DNA of 64,000 nt from Bacteroidales bacterium (GTDB taxonomy: Bacteria > Bacteroidota > Bacteroidia > Bacteroidales > UBA932). This document shows, piece after piece, positions 1 through 7,140 of this stretch. The number at the start of each line of letters is the position of its first letter. Within the stretch, counting starts at the first letter, position 1. The stretch lies in contig JAFRPW010000013.1 of the NCBI GenBank assembly GCA_017428945.1, positions 62,001-126,000 of the forward strand, read 5' to 3'. Position numbers and translations under genes: made by a program. Under the pieces are notes generated by a model that saw only the letters and a list, made by a program, of their open reading frames with translations, searched no databases and was not told the DNA's origin.

Positions 1-165
1 CGGAGCAACCTCAAGCTGGCCGATGTCAAGCTCAAGATGATGGAAGCCCACGCATACAGGCCCATCGGACTCCCGGCCACGCAGGTAGACATAATGTTTC
101 CGGTTCACCGGCTCCAGGAGAAATACATAATCCCGGCATCCGGTCTGGAAGACCTCCTAAAGTAA
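1..165 (+). CDS. Phage early protein, C-terminal fragment
   Basis: The frame is open from base 1 and reads 54 codons to a TAA at 163-165, so this is the C-terminal end of a gene that starts left of the window. The fragment is charged and ends in GLEDLLK. No family is recognised. It has the same strand and codon use as the small prophage genes that follow, so it is taken as part of the early region. Confidence 0.6.
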   Translation, partial: RSNLKLADVKLKMMEAHAYRPIGLPATQVDIMFPVHRLQEKYIIPASGLEDLLK

Positions 166-236
166 GCGCCCCTCCGAGAGCTTACGTTAATCAGCGGCGA
201 GAGGTAAGCCATAATATCTCAAGGTTAAACGCACCA

Positions 237-265
237 GGCCGGTTTGGCCGCTGTCCGGCCTTTCT
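237..265 (+). terminator. Possible weak terminator after the first early gene
   Basis: GGCCGG (237-242) and CCGGCC (255-260) can form a 6-bp GC stem with a 12-nt loop, followed by TTTCT. The loop is long and the T-tract short, so termination would be weak. It lies between the partial gene ending at 165 and the gene starting at 286. The rest of 166-285 shows nothing else. Confidence 0.35.
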
Positions 266-285
266 AAACTTAAAAGTTAAGTAAA

Positions 286-660
286 ATGATAATACGGAAT
301 ATAGACAAGGTAGAGACCAGGGTATTTTTCAGCAGCTATCACGCGGTAGCGACCACTTCTATAGTGGAAAAGGAGTTGATGGAATACGTCAAGAAAACCT
401 ACTTTCACTGCCTCATATACAAGAATGATATCCTGGACGTGATCCAGGATCTCCGGAACAGACAGGAAGAAATACTGAAGGGGAACAAACGCCTCAAGAG
501 GATAGCAATCCGTAACAGCGCACTTGATGCAGATATGATTTGGATACACATAGGAATACAGTTCTTTACCCTCTGTGAAGTAAGAAAGGAGATCGAGAGT
601 ATAACCGAAGAGCCCGATGTTTATCTTGAGTTACACAGAATAATAAGTGAGGAAAAATGA
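286..660 (+). CDS. Hypothetical phage early protein (124 aa)
   Basis: A complete ORF starting at ATG 286 after an A/T-rich leader, encoding 124 residues. It is rich in charged and aromatic residues, with a helical-looking central part around residues 28-75. No signal peptide, membrane segment or known motif is seen. Its last four bases (ATGA, 657-660) are also the start of the next gene, so the two are translationally coupled. The position suggests a small early phage gene. Function is not recognised. Confidence 0.65.
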   Translation: MIIRNIDKVETRVFFSSYHAVATTSIVEKELMEYVKKTYFHCLIYKNDILDVIQDLRNRQEEILKGNKRLKRIAIRNSALDADMIWIHIGIQFFTLCEVRKEIESITEEPDVYLELHRIISEEK

Positions 661-875
661 AGACCGAGAATGTATTCATAGCGCCGGATATCATCCGGCT
701 CCGTGACGGAATCAAGAAGCTGTCCGGCCTCCTGGAAGCCCGTCCCAAACCGCCGGCAAACCCCACGCCCGAACAGTGCCGGCTCCTGGAATCCTTCCAC
801 GAATTCCAGACAAGGATGGGGGGGGGTATCTTCATATACGAGATGGAGATAGACAAGATGTTAAAAGACCTGTAA
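657..875 (+). CDS. Small hypothetical phage protein with a G9 tract
   Basis: A 72-residue ORF that overlaps the previous gene through ATGA at 657-660 and ends three bases before the next start. The N-terminal half is basic and helical; the C-terminal end is acidic. Codons for Met-Gly-Gly-Gly near residue 54 form a run of nine G (818-826). Such a tract can slip during replication, and a one-base change would remove the last 17 or so residues. No family is recognised. Confidence 0.6.
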   Translation: MKTENVFIAPDIIRLRDGIKKLSGLLEARPKPPANPTPEQCRLLESFHEFQTRMGGGIFIYEMEIDKMLKDL

Positions 876-878
876 ATA

Positions 879-1385
879 ATGTATTGTTCCGACTGTGTAT
901 TCTTCAAGGACGATGCCCGATGCCTCCTGTCCAGGAAAGACGTTGGATGGTTCCAGAAACCCTGCAACAAATTCCAGACGCCGGATCAGCCACCTCTTAC
1001 AGAGCACAAACTACACATCTTCTCCGCCAAGGATTACCAGCCGGACTCAAAGAAAAAAGATATGGAAAAAGAACAGAAGGCAGCCCAGACGAAAGTCTGC
1101 AGCAAGTGTGGACGAGAGCTCCCCGTCGAGAACTTTACCCGTGGCCGCTTCGGCCCTACTTCACTCTGTAAGGAATGCAAGGCAGAGATAATGAGAACGA
1201 ATGCCAAAAAGAAGGAGCCCAAGGTGGAGATAAGAGTCGCTGAGTATGACACCAAACAAGGCGCAAAATCAATGCTGGGCCTGGTCACCGACGAGCAGCT
1301 TATGATGGAGCTCCAGGCGCGCGGCTACAGCGGAACCCTGAGCAAGACAGTCAAGTTTGATCTGACGCCCTCTAACGCAAATTAA
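879..1385 (+). CDS. Zinc-finger phage protein with two cysteine clusters
   Basis: A 168-residue protein. Residues 3-6 (CSDC) with C15 and C29 form a first cysteine-rich segment. A second, around residues 74-98 (CSKCGRELP followed by LCKEC), is a typical CxxC-x17-22-CxxC treble-clef or zinc-ribbon pattern of the kind found in HNH-like and small DNA-binding phage proteins. The HNH histidines are not obvious, so a nuclease is not claimed. A lysine-rich linker follows and the C-terminus looks globular. It starts 4 bp after the preceding stop, inside the early operon. DNA or RNA binding is an inference from the zinc motif. Confidence 0.65.
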   Translation: MYCSDCVFFKDDARCLLSRKDVGWFQKPCNKFQTPDQPPLTEHKLHIFSAKDYQPDSKKKDMEKEQKAAQTKVCSKCGRELPVENFTRGRFGPTSLCKECKAEIMRTNAKKKEPKVEIRVAEYDTKQGAKSMLGLVTDEQLMMELQARGYSGTLSKTVKFDLTPSNAN

Positions 1386-1388
1386 ACA

Positions 1389-1649
1389 ATGGAAAAGCTA
1401 GTTTACAAATTCACAAACAAGGAAGGCGGCGTCCTGGGACGCGGCGTGACGGTTGATATCAAGGATATCTACAGGAAAGGCGTAGGCCTGGCCATCCAGT
1501 TCCACAAGCCCATAGAGCTCAGGATGTGCCACTCAGAGGACGAGCGCCTGGAGCTCATTGGCGAGTACCGGCCGGATCTGTCATTCCACTATAACGGCGC
1601 CGGCGGCACGATGCAGTTTGACGAGATGGGAAACAAAATACGCGGTTAG
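1389..1649 (+). CDS. Hypothetical phage protein (86 aa)
   Basis: An 86-residue ORF starting 4 bp after the zinc-finger gene, the last member of the first early operon. It has a probable beta-rich N-terminus (LVYKFTNKEGG), a basic centre and an acidic tail. No membrane segment or motif is seen. A strong terminator about 85 bp downstream separates it from the next gene. Function is not recognised. Confidence 0.6.
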   Translation: MEKLVYKFTNKEGGVLGRGVTVDIKDIYRKGVGLAIQFHKPIELRMCHSEDERLELIGEYRPDLSFHYNGAGGTMQFDEMGNKIRG

Positions 1650-1733
1650 CGCTAGAATCCCGGACGCAGTGCAGTATCCGTTTTCATAAGTTCATAATTG
1701 ATCAAACACACAAGGGAAAAGTCTGCGTCCAAC

Positions 1734-1767
1734 CTCCCAGCTGCTGGGAAGCCCCTGGGAGTTTTTT
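1734..1767 (+). terminator. Rho-independent terminator before the VR2 gene
   Basis: CTCCCAG (1734-1740) pairs with CTGGGAG (1755-1761) and is followed directly by six T (1762-1767). This is the classic stem plus U-tract. It closes the early operon and makes the DGR target gene at 1809 a separate transcription unit. The A/T-rich stretch 1768-1808 presumably holds that gene's promoter, although no clear TAnnTTTG box is seen. Confidence 0.8.
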
Positions 1768-1808
1768 AGAAAAAATATATAGAAAAATATAAAAATAGAC
1801 GTTTATTT

Positions 1809-2282
1809 ATGAAAGTTTACATCATCAACCCCGACAACGGAAAACCCGTTTCCATAGAGGAATGGAGCAAAGACGCCAACCCCACACGCGCCCGGATCCT
1901 GGCCATTGACACCGACGAAGGCCACACCATCCTTATGAGCAAGGAATATCTTCCGGACCGGTACACCTTCGAAGAGGCCCAGAAGGCCTGTGCCGAATTC
2001 ATCACGGCCGAGCTGGGTAACAGCGGCGTCGTCTTCCGCTGCCCTACCAGGAAGGAATGCATTGACATCTACGACGCCCGCTTCCAGGGCCTGGACGAAG
2101 CCGTGGAGCTCACCGGCGGGAACTTTGCCAAGATGGGCCGGTATCACTGGACCTGTGAGCGCGACGCGGACCCCCGTTGCAGCGCCTACTACGCGTGGTA
2201 CAGCTACGGCTACGGCGGCTTCGCCAGCAACAACAGCTTGTACGGCACGATCTCTGCCCTGCCGGTTGCGCTTTTGAAATAG
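1809..2282 (+). CDS. DGR target protein 2 (small C-type-lectin-like variable protein)
   Basis: A 157-residue protein. Its last 36 codons (2175-2282) carry a variable repeat that aligns without gaps to the template repeat at 31084-31203, so the protein is a second, remote target of the prophage DGR. The C-terminus ends ALPVALLK, matching ALPVALLD of target 1. Sequences such as FRCPTRKECIDIYD and a GRYHWT segment just before the repeat fit the C-type-lectin / formylglycine-enzyme-like fold usual for DGR targets; this is a family-level inference. There is no signal peptide or membrane segment. The gene stands alone between a strong terminator (1734-1767) and the hairpin at 2316, among early genes rather than tail genes. 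Its role (virion accessory or an intracellular binder) is unknown. Confidence 0.85.
   Translation: MKVYIINPDNGKPVSIEEWSKDANPTRARILAIDTDEGHTILMSKEYLPDRYTFEEAQKACAEFITAELGNSGVVFRCPTRKECIDIYDARFQGLDEAVELTGGNFAKMGRYHWTCERDADPRCSAYYAWYSYGYGGFASNNSLYGTISALPVALLK
2175..2270 (+). repeat. DGR variable repeat VR2
   Basis: A 96-bp, gap-free match in frame to TR 31108-31203. There are 15 differences: 14 are at TR adenines (8 A to G, 6 A to T) and one is a T to A (TR 31183). The last 18 bp (TCTGCCCTGCCGGTTGCG, 2253-2270) are identical in VR1, VR2 and TR and mark the initiation-of-mutagenic-homology end. Upstream of about 2173 the match to TR stops, so VR2 is shorter than VR1 at its 5' side. Confidence 0.93.
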
Positions 2283-2315
2283 CCGCGGCAGCGCACCTTT
2301 AATCCTTAATCCTTT

Positions 2316-2342
2316 GTCCGCGGCCGCTCCGGCGGCCCGGAC
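2316..2342 (+). promoter_or_regulatory. GC-rich hairpin downstream of VR2 (candidate DGR target-recognition element)
   Basis: Bases 2316-2320 and 2338-2342 form a 5-bp stem. After one bulged C (2321), 2322-2327 pairs with 2332-2337 around a TCCG loop. It begins 45 nt after the end of VR2. The hairpin after VR1 begins 44 nt after its repeat and has the tip GGCCGCTCCGTCGGCCCGG, differing from this one by a single base. No T-tract follows, which argues against a simple terminator. In the Bordetella phage DGR, a hairpin or cruciform just downstream of VR is needed for retrohoming. Confidence 0.7.
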
Positions 2343-2362
2343 TTCAACAGACGACGACAGCA

Positions 2363-2578
2363 ATGACGATGAAGAAAATCTGGGAAAAGATGGACCTCCC
2401 CAAGCGGAGGCAGCTCATAGGCAAGATCATTGTGGACGGGTACGGCGCTTCCACGGCATACGCCTTCTGCAACGGCAACCGTACCCCGGTGGAGCACTAT
2501 AAGGAAACGATAGCCGGATACGTGGAAGAGATCACCGGCAAGAAGATCCCCGGAAGCAAGCTCTTCCCGGCCAGCTAA
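2363..2578 (+). CDS. Small hypothetical phage protein (71 aa)
   Basis: A 71-residue ORF just after the VR2 hairpin. Two in-frame ATGs (2363 and 2369) are possible starts. The product is basic and helical, with no membrane segment and no known motif. It could be cotranscribed with the VR2 gene, since the hairpin between them lacks a T-tract. Bases 2579-2692 downstream hold no gene, only a good ribosome-binding site (AAGGAG, 2679-2684) for the next one. Function is not recognised. Confidence 0.5.
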   Translation: MTMKKIWEKMDLPKRRQLIGKIIVDGYGASTAYAFCNGNRTPVEHYKETIAGYVEEITGKKIPGSKLFPAS

Positions 2579-2692
2579 GAAAGCCCCCGGGAACATATCC
2601 AGCGCCAGCGACGACACCCAGCGCCGCTGACGGGATTGCCCGCCCACGCCACTTCTGGAACAAGGGTATAACGCAAGAAAGGAGAAATAATT

Positions 2693-3409
2693 ATGTTAAA
2701 ACTTTCACATCCCATAACCTCTATAAATGGTTTTAAAATAGGAAATAAAGTTCGCCTGAAAGATGGTGACGGAAGACCACACATCATTAAGTCCTTCTCC
2801 ATTGATGGTATGAAGGAGTTCTTCTTCGAGGTTCAGTTTGAAGATGGAACCGAGACAATGCTTAATAATATTGCACCGCTTACTTCCAATCTAGACATGG
2901 CGGCGGAAGAATATGCAGAGAACATCCTTGCTGGCGGCGAAGACATGTTCGATGCTATTGCTGATGCTTTTAAAGCTGGTTCCGAGTGGAAGGAAATATA
3001 TCTCCAGCCGGAGCAGCCGGATAACATGATACAATGGACAGGAAATAACCTTAAAGAAGTCATTGACTTTACAGGTAAGAGTCCGAGGTTTGGAGAATAT
3101 TTTAACTCCTGGGAAGAGTATGAAAACTATGTGCATACCCACAATGACATACTGAAACTCTTCTGTGAGGACGGAAACCACTATGAGGTGCCGGTAGGTG
3201 CATGGATAGTCAAGACACCGGACGGCTATAAAGTGCCTTCCGTTGCGAAAAAAATTCAGCAAGTTCAGCTGAAGGTGGATTTGGAGGGAGAGGTAGAAAA
3301 GTATTTCGGCGATTATTGGAAGAATTGTCCATTACTTGTCCAGAGAGAACTAATCAATTTTGCCCGCACCTTCATAGCCAAGGGCTATATCATGGCTAAG
3401 GGCCTTTGA
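2693..3409 (+). CDS. Phage protein with the WTGxNLxEVIxFTG / VPVGxWIVK module
   Basis: A 238-residue protein starting at ATG 2693 with a strong AAGGAG site 9 nt upstream. Residues ~108-185 contain IQWTGNNLKEVIDFTGK followed later by YEVPVGAWIVKTPDGY, a pair of segments common in small uncharacterised phage early proteins. Residues ~1-60 look like a small beta-rich domain (KVRLKDGDGRPH) and the last 45 residues are helical. The DNA is clearly more A/T-rich, with different codon choice, than its neighbours, which suggests a recently acquired gene. Molecular function is unknown. Confidence 0.65.
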   Translation: MLKLSHPITSINGFKIGNKVRLKDGDGRPHIIKSFSIDGMKEFFFEVQFEDGTETMLNNIAPLTSNLDMAAEEYAENILAGGEDMFDAIADAFKAGSEWKEIYLQPEQPDNMIQWTGNNLKEVIDFTGKSPRFGEYFNSWEEYENYVHTHNDILKLFCEDGNHYEVPVGAWIVKTPDGYKVPSVAKKIQQVQLKVDLEGEVEKYFGDYWKNCPLLVQRELINFARTFIAKGYIMAKGL

Positions 3410-3470
3410 CGCAAGAAAGAACGCATAGCCATGTTTGCATTTTCAAAAAATAATTACGACCTTTGCTCCC

Positions 3471-3613
3471 GTCTACTACATACCTCGGTATCTGACGGGG
3501 CGAAGTCCCCGCGATACTGGTACAAATATAATTTGCTCAGGCCCGTCGTATCCGTAAGGTGCGACAGCATCCGCCCCAAGGTGGTATGTAGTAGACAGGA
3601 CCTGAGCTTTTTT
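3471..3613 (+). ncRNA. Structured RNA / candidate cis-regulatory leader with pseudoknot
   Basis: The ends pair perfectly over 14 bp: GTCTACTACATACC (3471-3484) with GGTATGTAGTAGAC (3583-3596). Inside are a two-part hairpin (CGGTATC 3486-3492 with GATACTG 3513-3519, enclosing CGGGG 3496-3500 with CCCCG 3507-3511) and a hairpin GTCG 3545-3548 with CGAC 3562-3565 whose inner CC/GG pair closes a GTAA loop. GCTCAGG (3535-3541) can also pair with CCTGAGC (3601-3607), outside the long stem, giving a pseudoknot followed by six T (3608-3613). The 3' arm can instead pair 9 bp with the start of the next gene (GTCTACTAC, 3630-3638). It matches no RNA family I know. Bases 3410-3470 show nothing else. Confidence 0.65.
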
Positions 3614-3627
3614 GTACCTATTCAGTC

Positions 3628-3876
3628 ATGTCTACTACTGAAAAAGCCGGCATCTCACTGCCACAATCACATCCGGACGTCGGTCCGCTCATCGAGGCCA
3701 CGGCCTATCTTCAACTGGCCGCAGAATCTTTCGACACCCAAGGAACCAAGCTTCCCAAGACTCCACCCGGAGACAAATGGCGGGATAAGCTGGACGAATG
3801 CGCCCGCGATACCTGGGAGCTGTATGACAAGGCCTGCAGCTATGTCTGCATGTTGTCTCTCAACCAAAACCTCTAA
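3628..3876 (+). CDS. Small hypothetical phage protein (82 aa) under the structured leader
   Basis: An 82-residue ORF starting at ATG 3628, ending 12 bp before the primase gene. Residues 9-80 look helical and acidic, with three cysteines in the last third. No motif is recognised. There is no Shine-Dalgarno sequence. The first codons (TCT ACT ACT) repeat the 5' arm of the long stem of the RNA element upstream and can pair with its 3' arm, which would hide the start codon. This suggests translational control by the RNA structure. A role in replication is possible because it directly precedes the primase. Confidence 0.6.
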   Translation: MSTTEKAGISLPQSHPDVGPLIEATAYLQLAAESFDTQGTKLPKTPPGDKWRDKLDECARDTWELYDKACSYVCMLSLNQNL

Positions 3877-3888
3877 AACCGAATAGCC

Positions 3889-6800
3889 ATGATTCCAGAT
3901 TCCGTAAAAGAACAGATCAAGGATGCCGACCTTGTCAGTATCCTGCAGAGCGAAGGGCTGGAACTCAAGCGCGAGGGCGCATACTACAAGTGCTGCTGCC
4001 CCTTCCATAACGAGAAGACGCCTTCCTTCGTGGTTCATCCCGGAAAGAACATAGCCACCTGCTTCGGAGAATCCCGCAGCTGGGACGCCATCGGTTTCGT
4101 GAGGGAGAAGTATAACATGGAGTATCCGGAGGCCATCGAATACCTGGCCAAGAAACTCCACATCCAATATGAGAAACGGGAGCCCACAGCCGAAGAGCGA
4201 GAGGCTCAGCATAAGAAGGAGCAGCTGATCCGCGTGAACGAGGCCGCCCAGGCCTGGTTCATAGACCAGTTCAAGAAAGCCCCTGCAGCCCGCGATTACT
4301 GCAAACAGCGCGGCTGGGACGAGAAAGTGATCCAGCTCTTCGGGATAGGTTTCGCGCCCAAGGCAGGCGGGATGCTCAAGGCCTTGATGGATCAGGGATG
4401 GAAACGTGAGCTCATAATGGAAGCCGGCCTGGCCGCCGTGAACGACGAAGGCCAGTACTACGACGCCTTCCGTGACCGCATCATCTTCCCCATCTACTCC
4501 AAGACGGGATATATAGCGGGCTTCACCGGCAGATATATGGGAGACCGGCAGGACGTGGCCAAGTACAAGAACACCAAGGAAACCACCCTCTTCAAGAAAG
4601 GGGAGATGCTCTTCGGCTGGTTCCAGGCCCGCCGATCCGCCAAGACCAACGGAGCCGTGGTCCTCTGCGAAGGAAATCCTGACGTGATCCGTCTCCACCA
4701 GATAGGAGTGAGCAACGCCATAGCTCCGATGGGAACAGCTCTAACGGATGCCAACATCGAATACCTGAAGGCTTACGCGGAGACGGTGATCATTGCAGGG
4801 GATATGGACAGCGCCGGCCGGGAAGCCGCCGCCAAGCAGGGTGAAGCTCTCCTGAAGGCGGGATTCAAGGTAAGGATAGTGGAATGGACAGGATATGACA
4901 AGGAGGCCAAGGAGGGCCCAAAGGATCCGGACGAGTTTTTTAAGCTGTATCCGGCCCGCTGGGAGGAAACCCTGGCCACCGACACGCAGGATTACATTCC
5001 CTGGATCGCCGCCCGCAAGATGGAAGGCAAGACGTCTTCCCAGTCGGAAGCGGCCATCGCCATCACGGAGGTCTGCCAGCTTATGGCCTGGTGCTCCGAT
5101 GAATCGGCCGTGGATATGTACCTGGACCAGTTCGTCAAGAAATACAAGTACAAGAAGGTCTGGGACCAGGAGTTCTATAAGGCAAAGAACGCCCGCCAGC
5201 GGCACACTGAGGACGTGGACGACAAGTCCCGCGAGATGCTGAAGGAATACGGCTTCTACGTCAAGGACAACTGCTACTACGGAGCTTCATCGTCCGGAAG
5301 TGATCGGCGCTGGTCCAACTTCATCCTGATACCGGTCCTGCACATCAAGGACGAGCGCAACGCCAAACGTATTTACAGGATCGTCAACCAGAAGCGTCAG
5401 GAATCCGTCATTAAGTTCTCCCAGAGCGAGCTGGTTTCCTTCGCGGACTTCAAGACGCGCACGGAGACCGCCGGTAACTACATCTGGGAGGCCACGCAGT
5501 CAGAACTTACCCAGCTCAAGAAATACCTGTACGACGACACGCCCAGCGCCGACGAGGTGAAGCAGCTGGGATGGCAGAAGCGCTGGAATATTTATGCCTG
5601 GGGAAACGGCTGCCTGGATGGCAACAACTTTGTGCCGGCCGACAAATACGGAATAGTCAGGATAGGTGAACACCGCTTCTACCTCCCAGGAATGGCCGCC
5701 GACACGGAGACCAACACGCAGGCATATATGCTGGACCGCAGGTTCACCTACGGCCAGACTAACGAGATTTCCTTGCGCGAATACGCCCAGAAGCTCATCA
5801 ACGTCTTCGGGGACAACGCCAAGGTCTCCCTCTGCTTCCTTGTAGCCACGCTGTTCAAGGATATCGTCACCGGCGTCACCACGCAGTTCCCCATCCTGAA
5901 CCTCTTCGGTCCCAAGGGCTCCGGTAAGTCGGAGCTGGGACACTCCCTGTCTTCCTTCTTTGTCACCGGTGCCTTCGACGCGCCCAATATCTCCGGATCC
6001 ACCAAGGCCGCACTGGCCGAGGCCGTGGCCGAGGTCTCCAACGCCATCGTCCACCTGGAAGAGTTCCGGCAGGACATTGACATTGACAGGCGCGAGTTCC
6101 TGAAGGCAATATGGGACTGCCAGGGCCGCTCCAAGATGGATATGGACAATAACAAGAAGCGTATCACCACGGCCGTGGACTCAGGCGTGATCATCAGTGG
6201 CCAGCAGATGCTCACACACCCCGATATCGCTCTGTTCAACCGCGTGGTCTTCCTTCCCTTCAGCAAGACCGCTTTCAGCGACGCCGAGCGCGTGGCCTTC
6301 GACGAACTGAAGCGCATAGAGCGCCGCGGCCTGTCCCATCTCACCGGCCAGATCCTCCTTAACCGCAACCGCTTCCAGGGAGGCTTCCGCATAGCCTGGG
6401 AACAGACGCAGGAAGATATCTTCCGGCGCGTCCGTTCCTACGGCATAGAAGCCCGCACCCTGCAGAACTGGTGCACGGTCCTGGCTGCGTACAAGACGCT
6501 GGAGAGTTACCTGGATCTCCCGTTTGATTACAAGGAGATGCTAGAGCTCTGCGCCCGGATGTGTATAGACCAGAACAGCAAGACTCAGCAGAACAACGAA
6601 CTGTCCGGCTTCTGGGAGACACTAGAGACACTAGTTGCATCCTCTAAGATCTGGATGAACGTGGACTACCGCATCAAGGACGGAGACAGGCCCATCAAGA
6701 CCAAGGAGGCCGGCAAGAACGGGAACGTATTTACCCCGCACCCCGACAGGCGTTACCTCTTCATCAACTTCAAGAGGGTTGCGGGCCTGTATCAGAGGGA

Positions 6801-7140
6801 AGGACGCGAGTCCCAGGGGAAGACGCTGCCGTCCGATACGCTCAAGTATTACCTGGAGCACTCTTCCGAGTTTGTAGGGACCTGCGAGAAGGTCAAGTTC
6901 AAGCTCATAGAGAACGTCACCGGCTACGTCAATCCCACAGCTCCGAAAACCAAGGTCACCACGGCCATGGTCTTCGATTATGACGCCCTGATGGATAACT
7001 ATGGAATCAGCCTGGATATCCTCACGGCTCCGGGATCCGACGACGATGAACCGGTCCCTACAGCTGCGCCCGTACCCGCCGCTCCGCCCATCGGAGCGAT
7101 GCCGGCCATTCCTGGAATGGAAGATGATATGCCGTGCTGA
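3889..7140 (+). CDS. Phage primase-helicase (DnaG-like CHC2 and TOPRIM plus P-loop ATPase)
   Basis: A 1083-residue replication protein. Residues ~5-90 form a CHC2 zinc-binding primase domain: CPFHNEKTPSF (C37, H40) then CFGE (C58), where the usual fourth ligand is replaced by Glu61. Residues ~110-250 resemble the DnaG catalytic N-part (RDRIIFPIY, GFTGRYM). TOPRIM motifs are LCEGNPD (E261) and GDMDSAG (D305, D307). A P-loop GPKGSGKS lies at 674-681, followed by an acidic HLEEFRQD motif, matching helicase-type domains fused to phage primases. The tail after ~1040 is Pro/Ala-rich and disordered. It would synthesise primers and unwind DNA at the phage fork. The stop overlaps the next start (TGATG). 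Confidence 0.88.
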   Translation: MIPDSVKEQIKDADLVSILQSEGLELKREGAYYKCCCPFHNEKTPSFVVHPGKNIATCFGESRSWDAIGFVREKYNMEYPEAIEYLAKKLHIQYEKREPTAEEREAQHKKEQLIRVNEAAQAWFIDQFKKAPAARDYCKQRGWDEKVIQLFGIGFAPKAGGMLKALMDQGWKRELIMEAGLAAVNDEGQYYDAFRDRIIFPIYSKTGYIAGFTGRYMGDRQDVAKYKNTKETTLFKKGEMLFGWFQARRSAKTNGAVVLCEGNPDVIRLHQIGVSNAIAPMGTALTDANIEYLKAYAETVIIAGDMDSAGREAAAKQGEALLKAGFKVRIVEWTGYDKEAKEGPKDPDEFFKLYPARWEETLATDTQDYIPWIAARKMEGKTSSQSEAAIAITEVCQLMAWCSDESAVDMYLDQFVKKYKYKKVWDQEFYKAKNARQRHTEDVDDKSREMLKEYGFYVKDNCYYGASSSGSDRRWSNFILIPVLHIKDERNAKRIYRIVNQKRQESVIKFSQSELVSFADFKTRTETAGNYIWEATQSELTQLKKYLYDDTPSADEVKQLGWQKRWNIYAWGNGCLDGNNFVPADKYGIVRIGEHRFYLPGMAADTETNTQAYMLDRRFTYGQTNEISLREYAQKLINVFGDNAKVSLCFLVATLFKDIVTGVTTQFPILNLFGPKGSGKSELGHSLSSFFVTGAFDAPNISGSTKAALAEAVAEVSNAIVHLEEFRQDIDIDRREFLKAIWDCQGRSKMDMDNNKKRITTAVDSGVIISGQQMLTHPDIALFNRVVFLPFSKTAFSDAERVAFDELKRIERRGLSHLTGQILLNRNRFQGGFRIAWEQTQEDIFRRVRSYGIEARTLQNWCTVLAAYKTLESYLDLPFDYKEMLELCARMCIDQNSKTQQNNELSGFWETLETLVASSKIWMNVDYRIKDGDRPIKTKEAGKNGNVFTPHPDRRYLFINFKRVAGLYQREGRESQGKTLPSDTLKYYLEHSSEFVGTCEKVKFKLIENVTGYVNPTAPKTKVTTAMVFDYDALMDNYGISLDILTAPGSDDDEPVPTAAPVPAAPPIGAMPAIPGMEDDMPC

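Noticed and set aside
3535-3607. HDV-like or hammerhead ribozyme in the structured RNA
   Set aside because: The nested order of the pairings lacks the P4 hairpin and HDV catalytic positions, and no CUGANGA...GAAA core is present.
3431-3886. 151-aa plus-strand ORF covering the structured RNA
   Set aside because: It overlaps the better 82-aa gene in another frame, its codons run through the 14-bp stem arms and hairpins, and the product has no protein-like composition.
3667-4698. 343-aa minus-strand ORF opposite the primase
   Set aside because: Antisense shadow; it would run through the CHC2 domain coding region and has no recognisable content.
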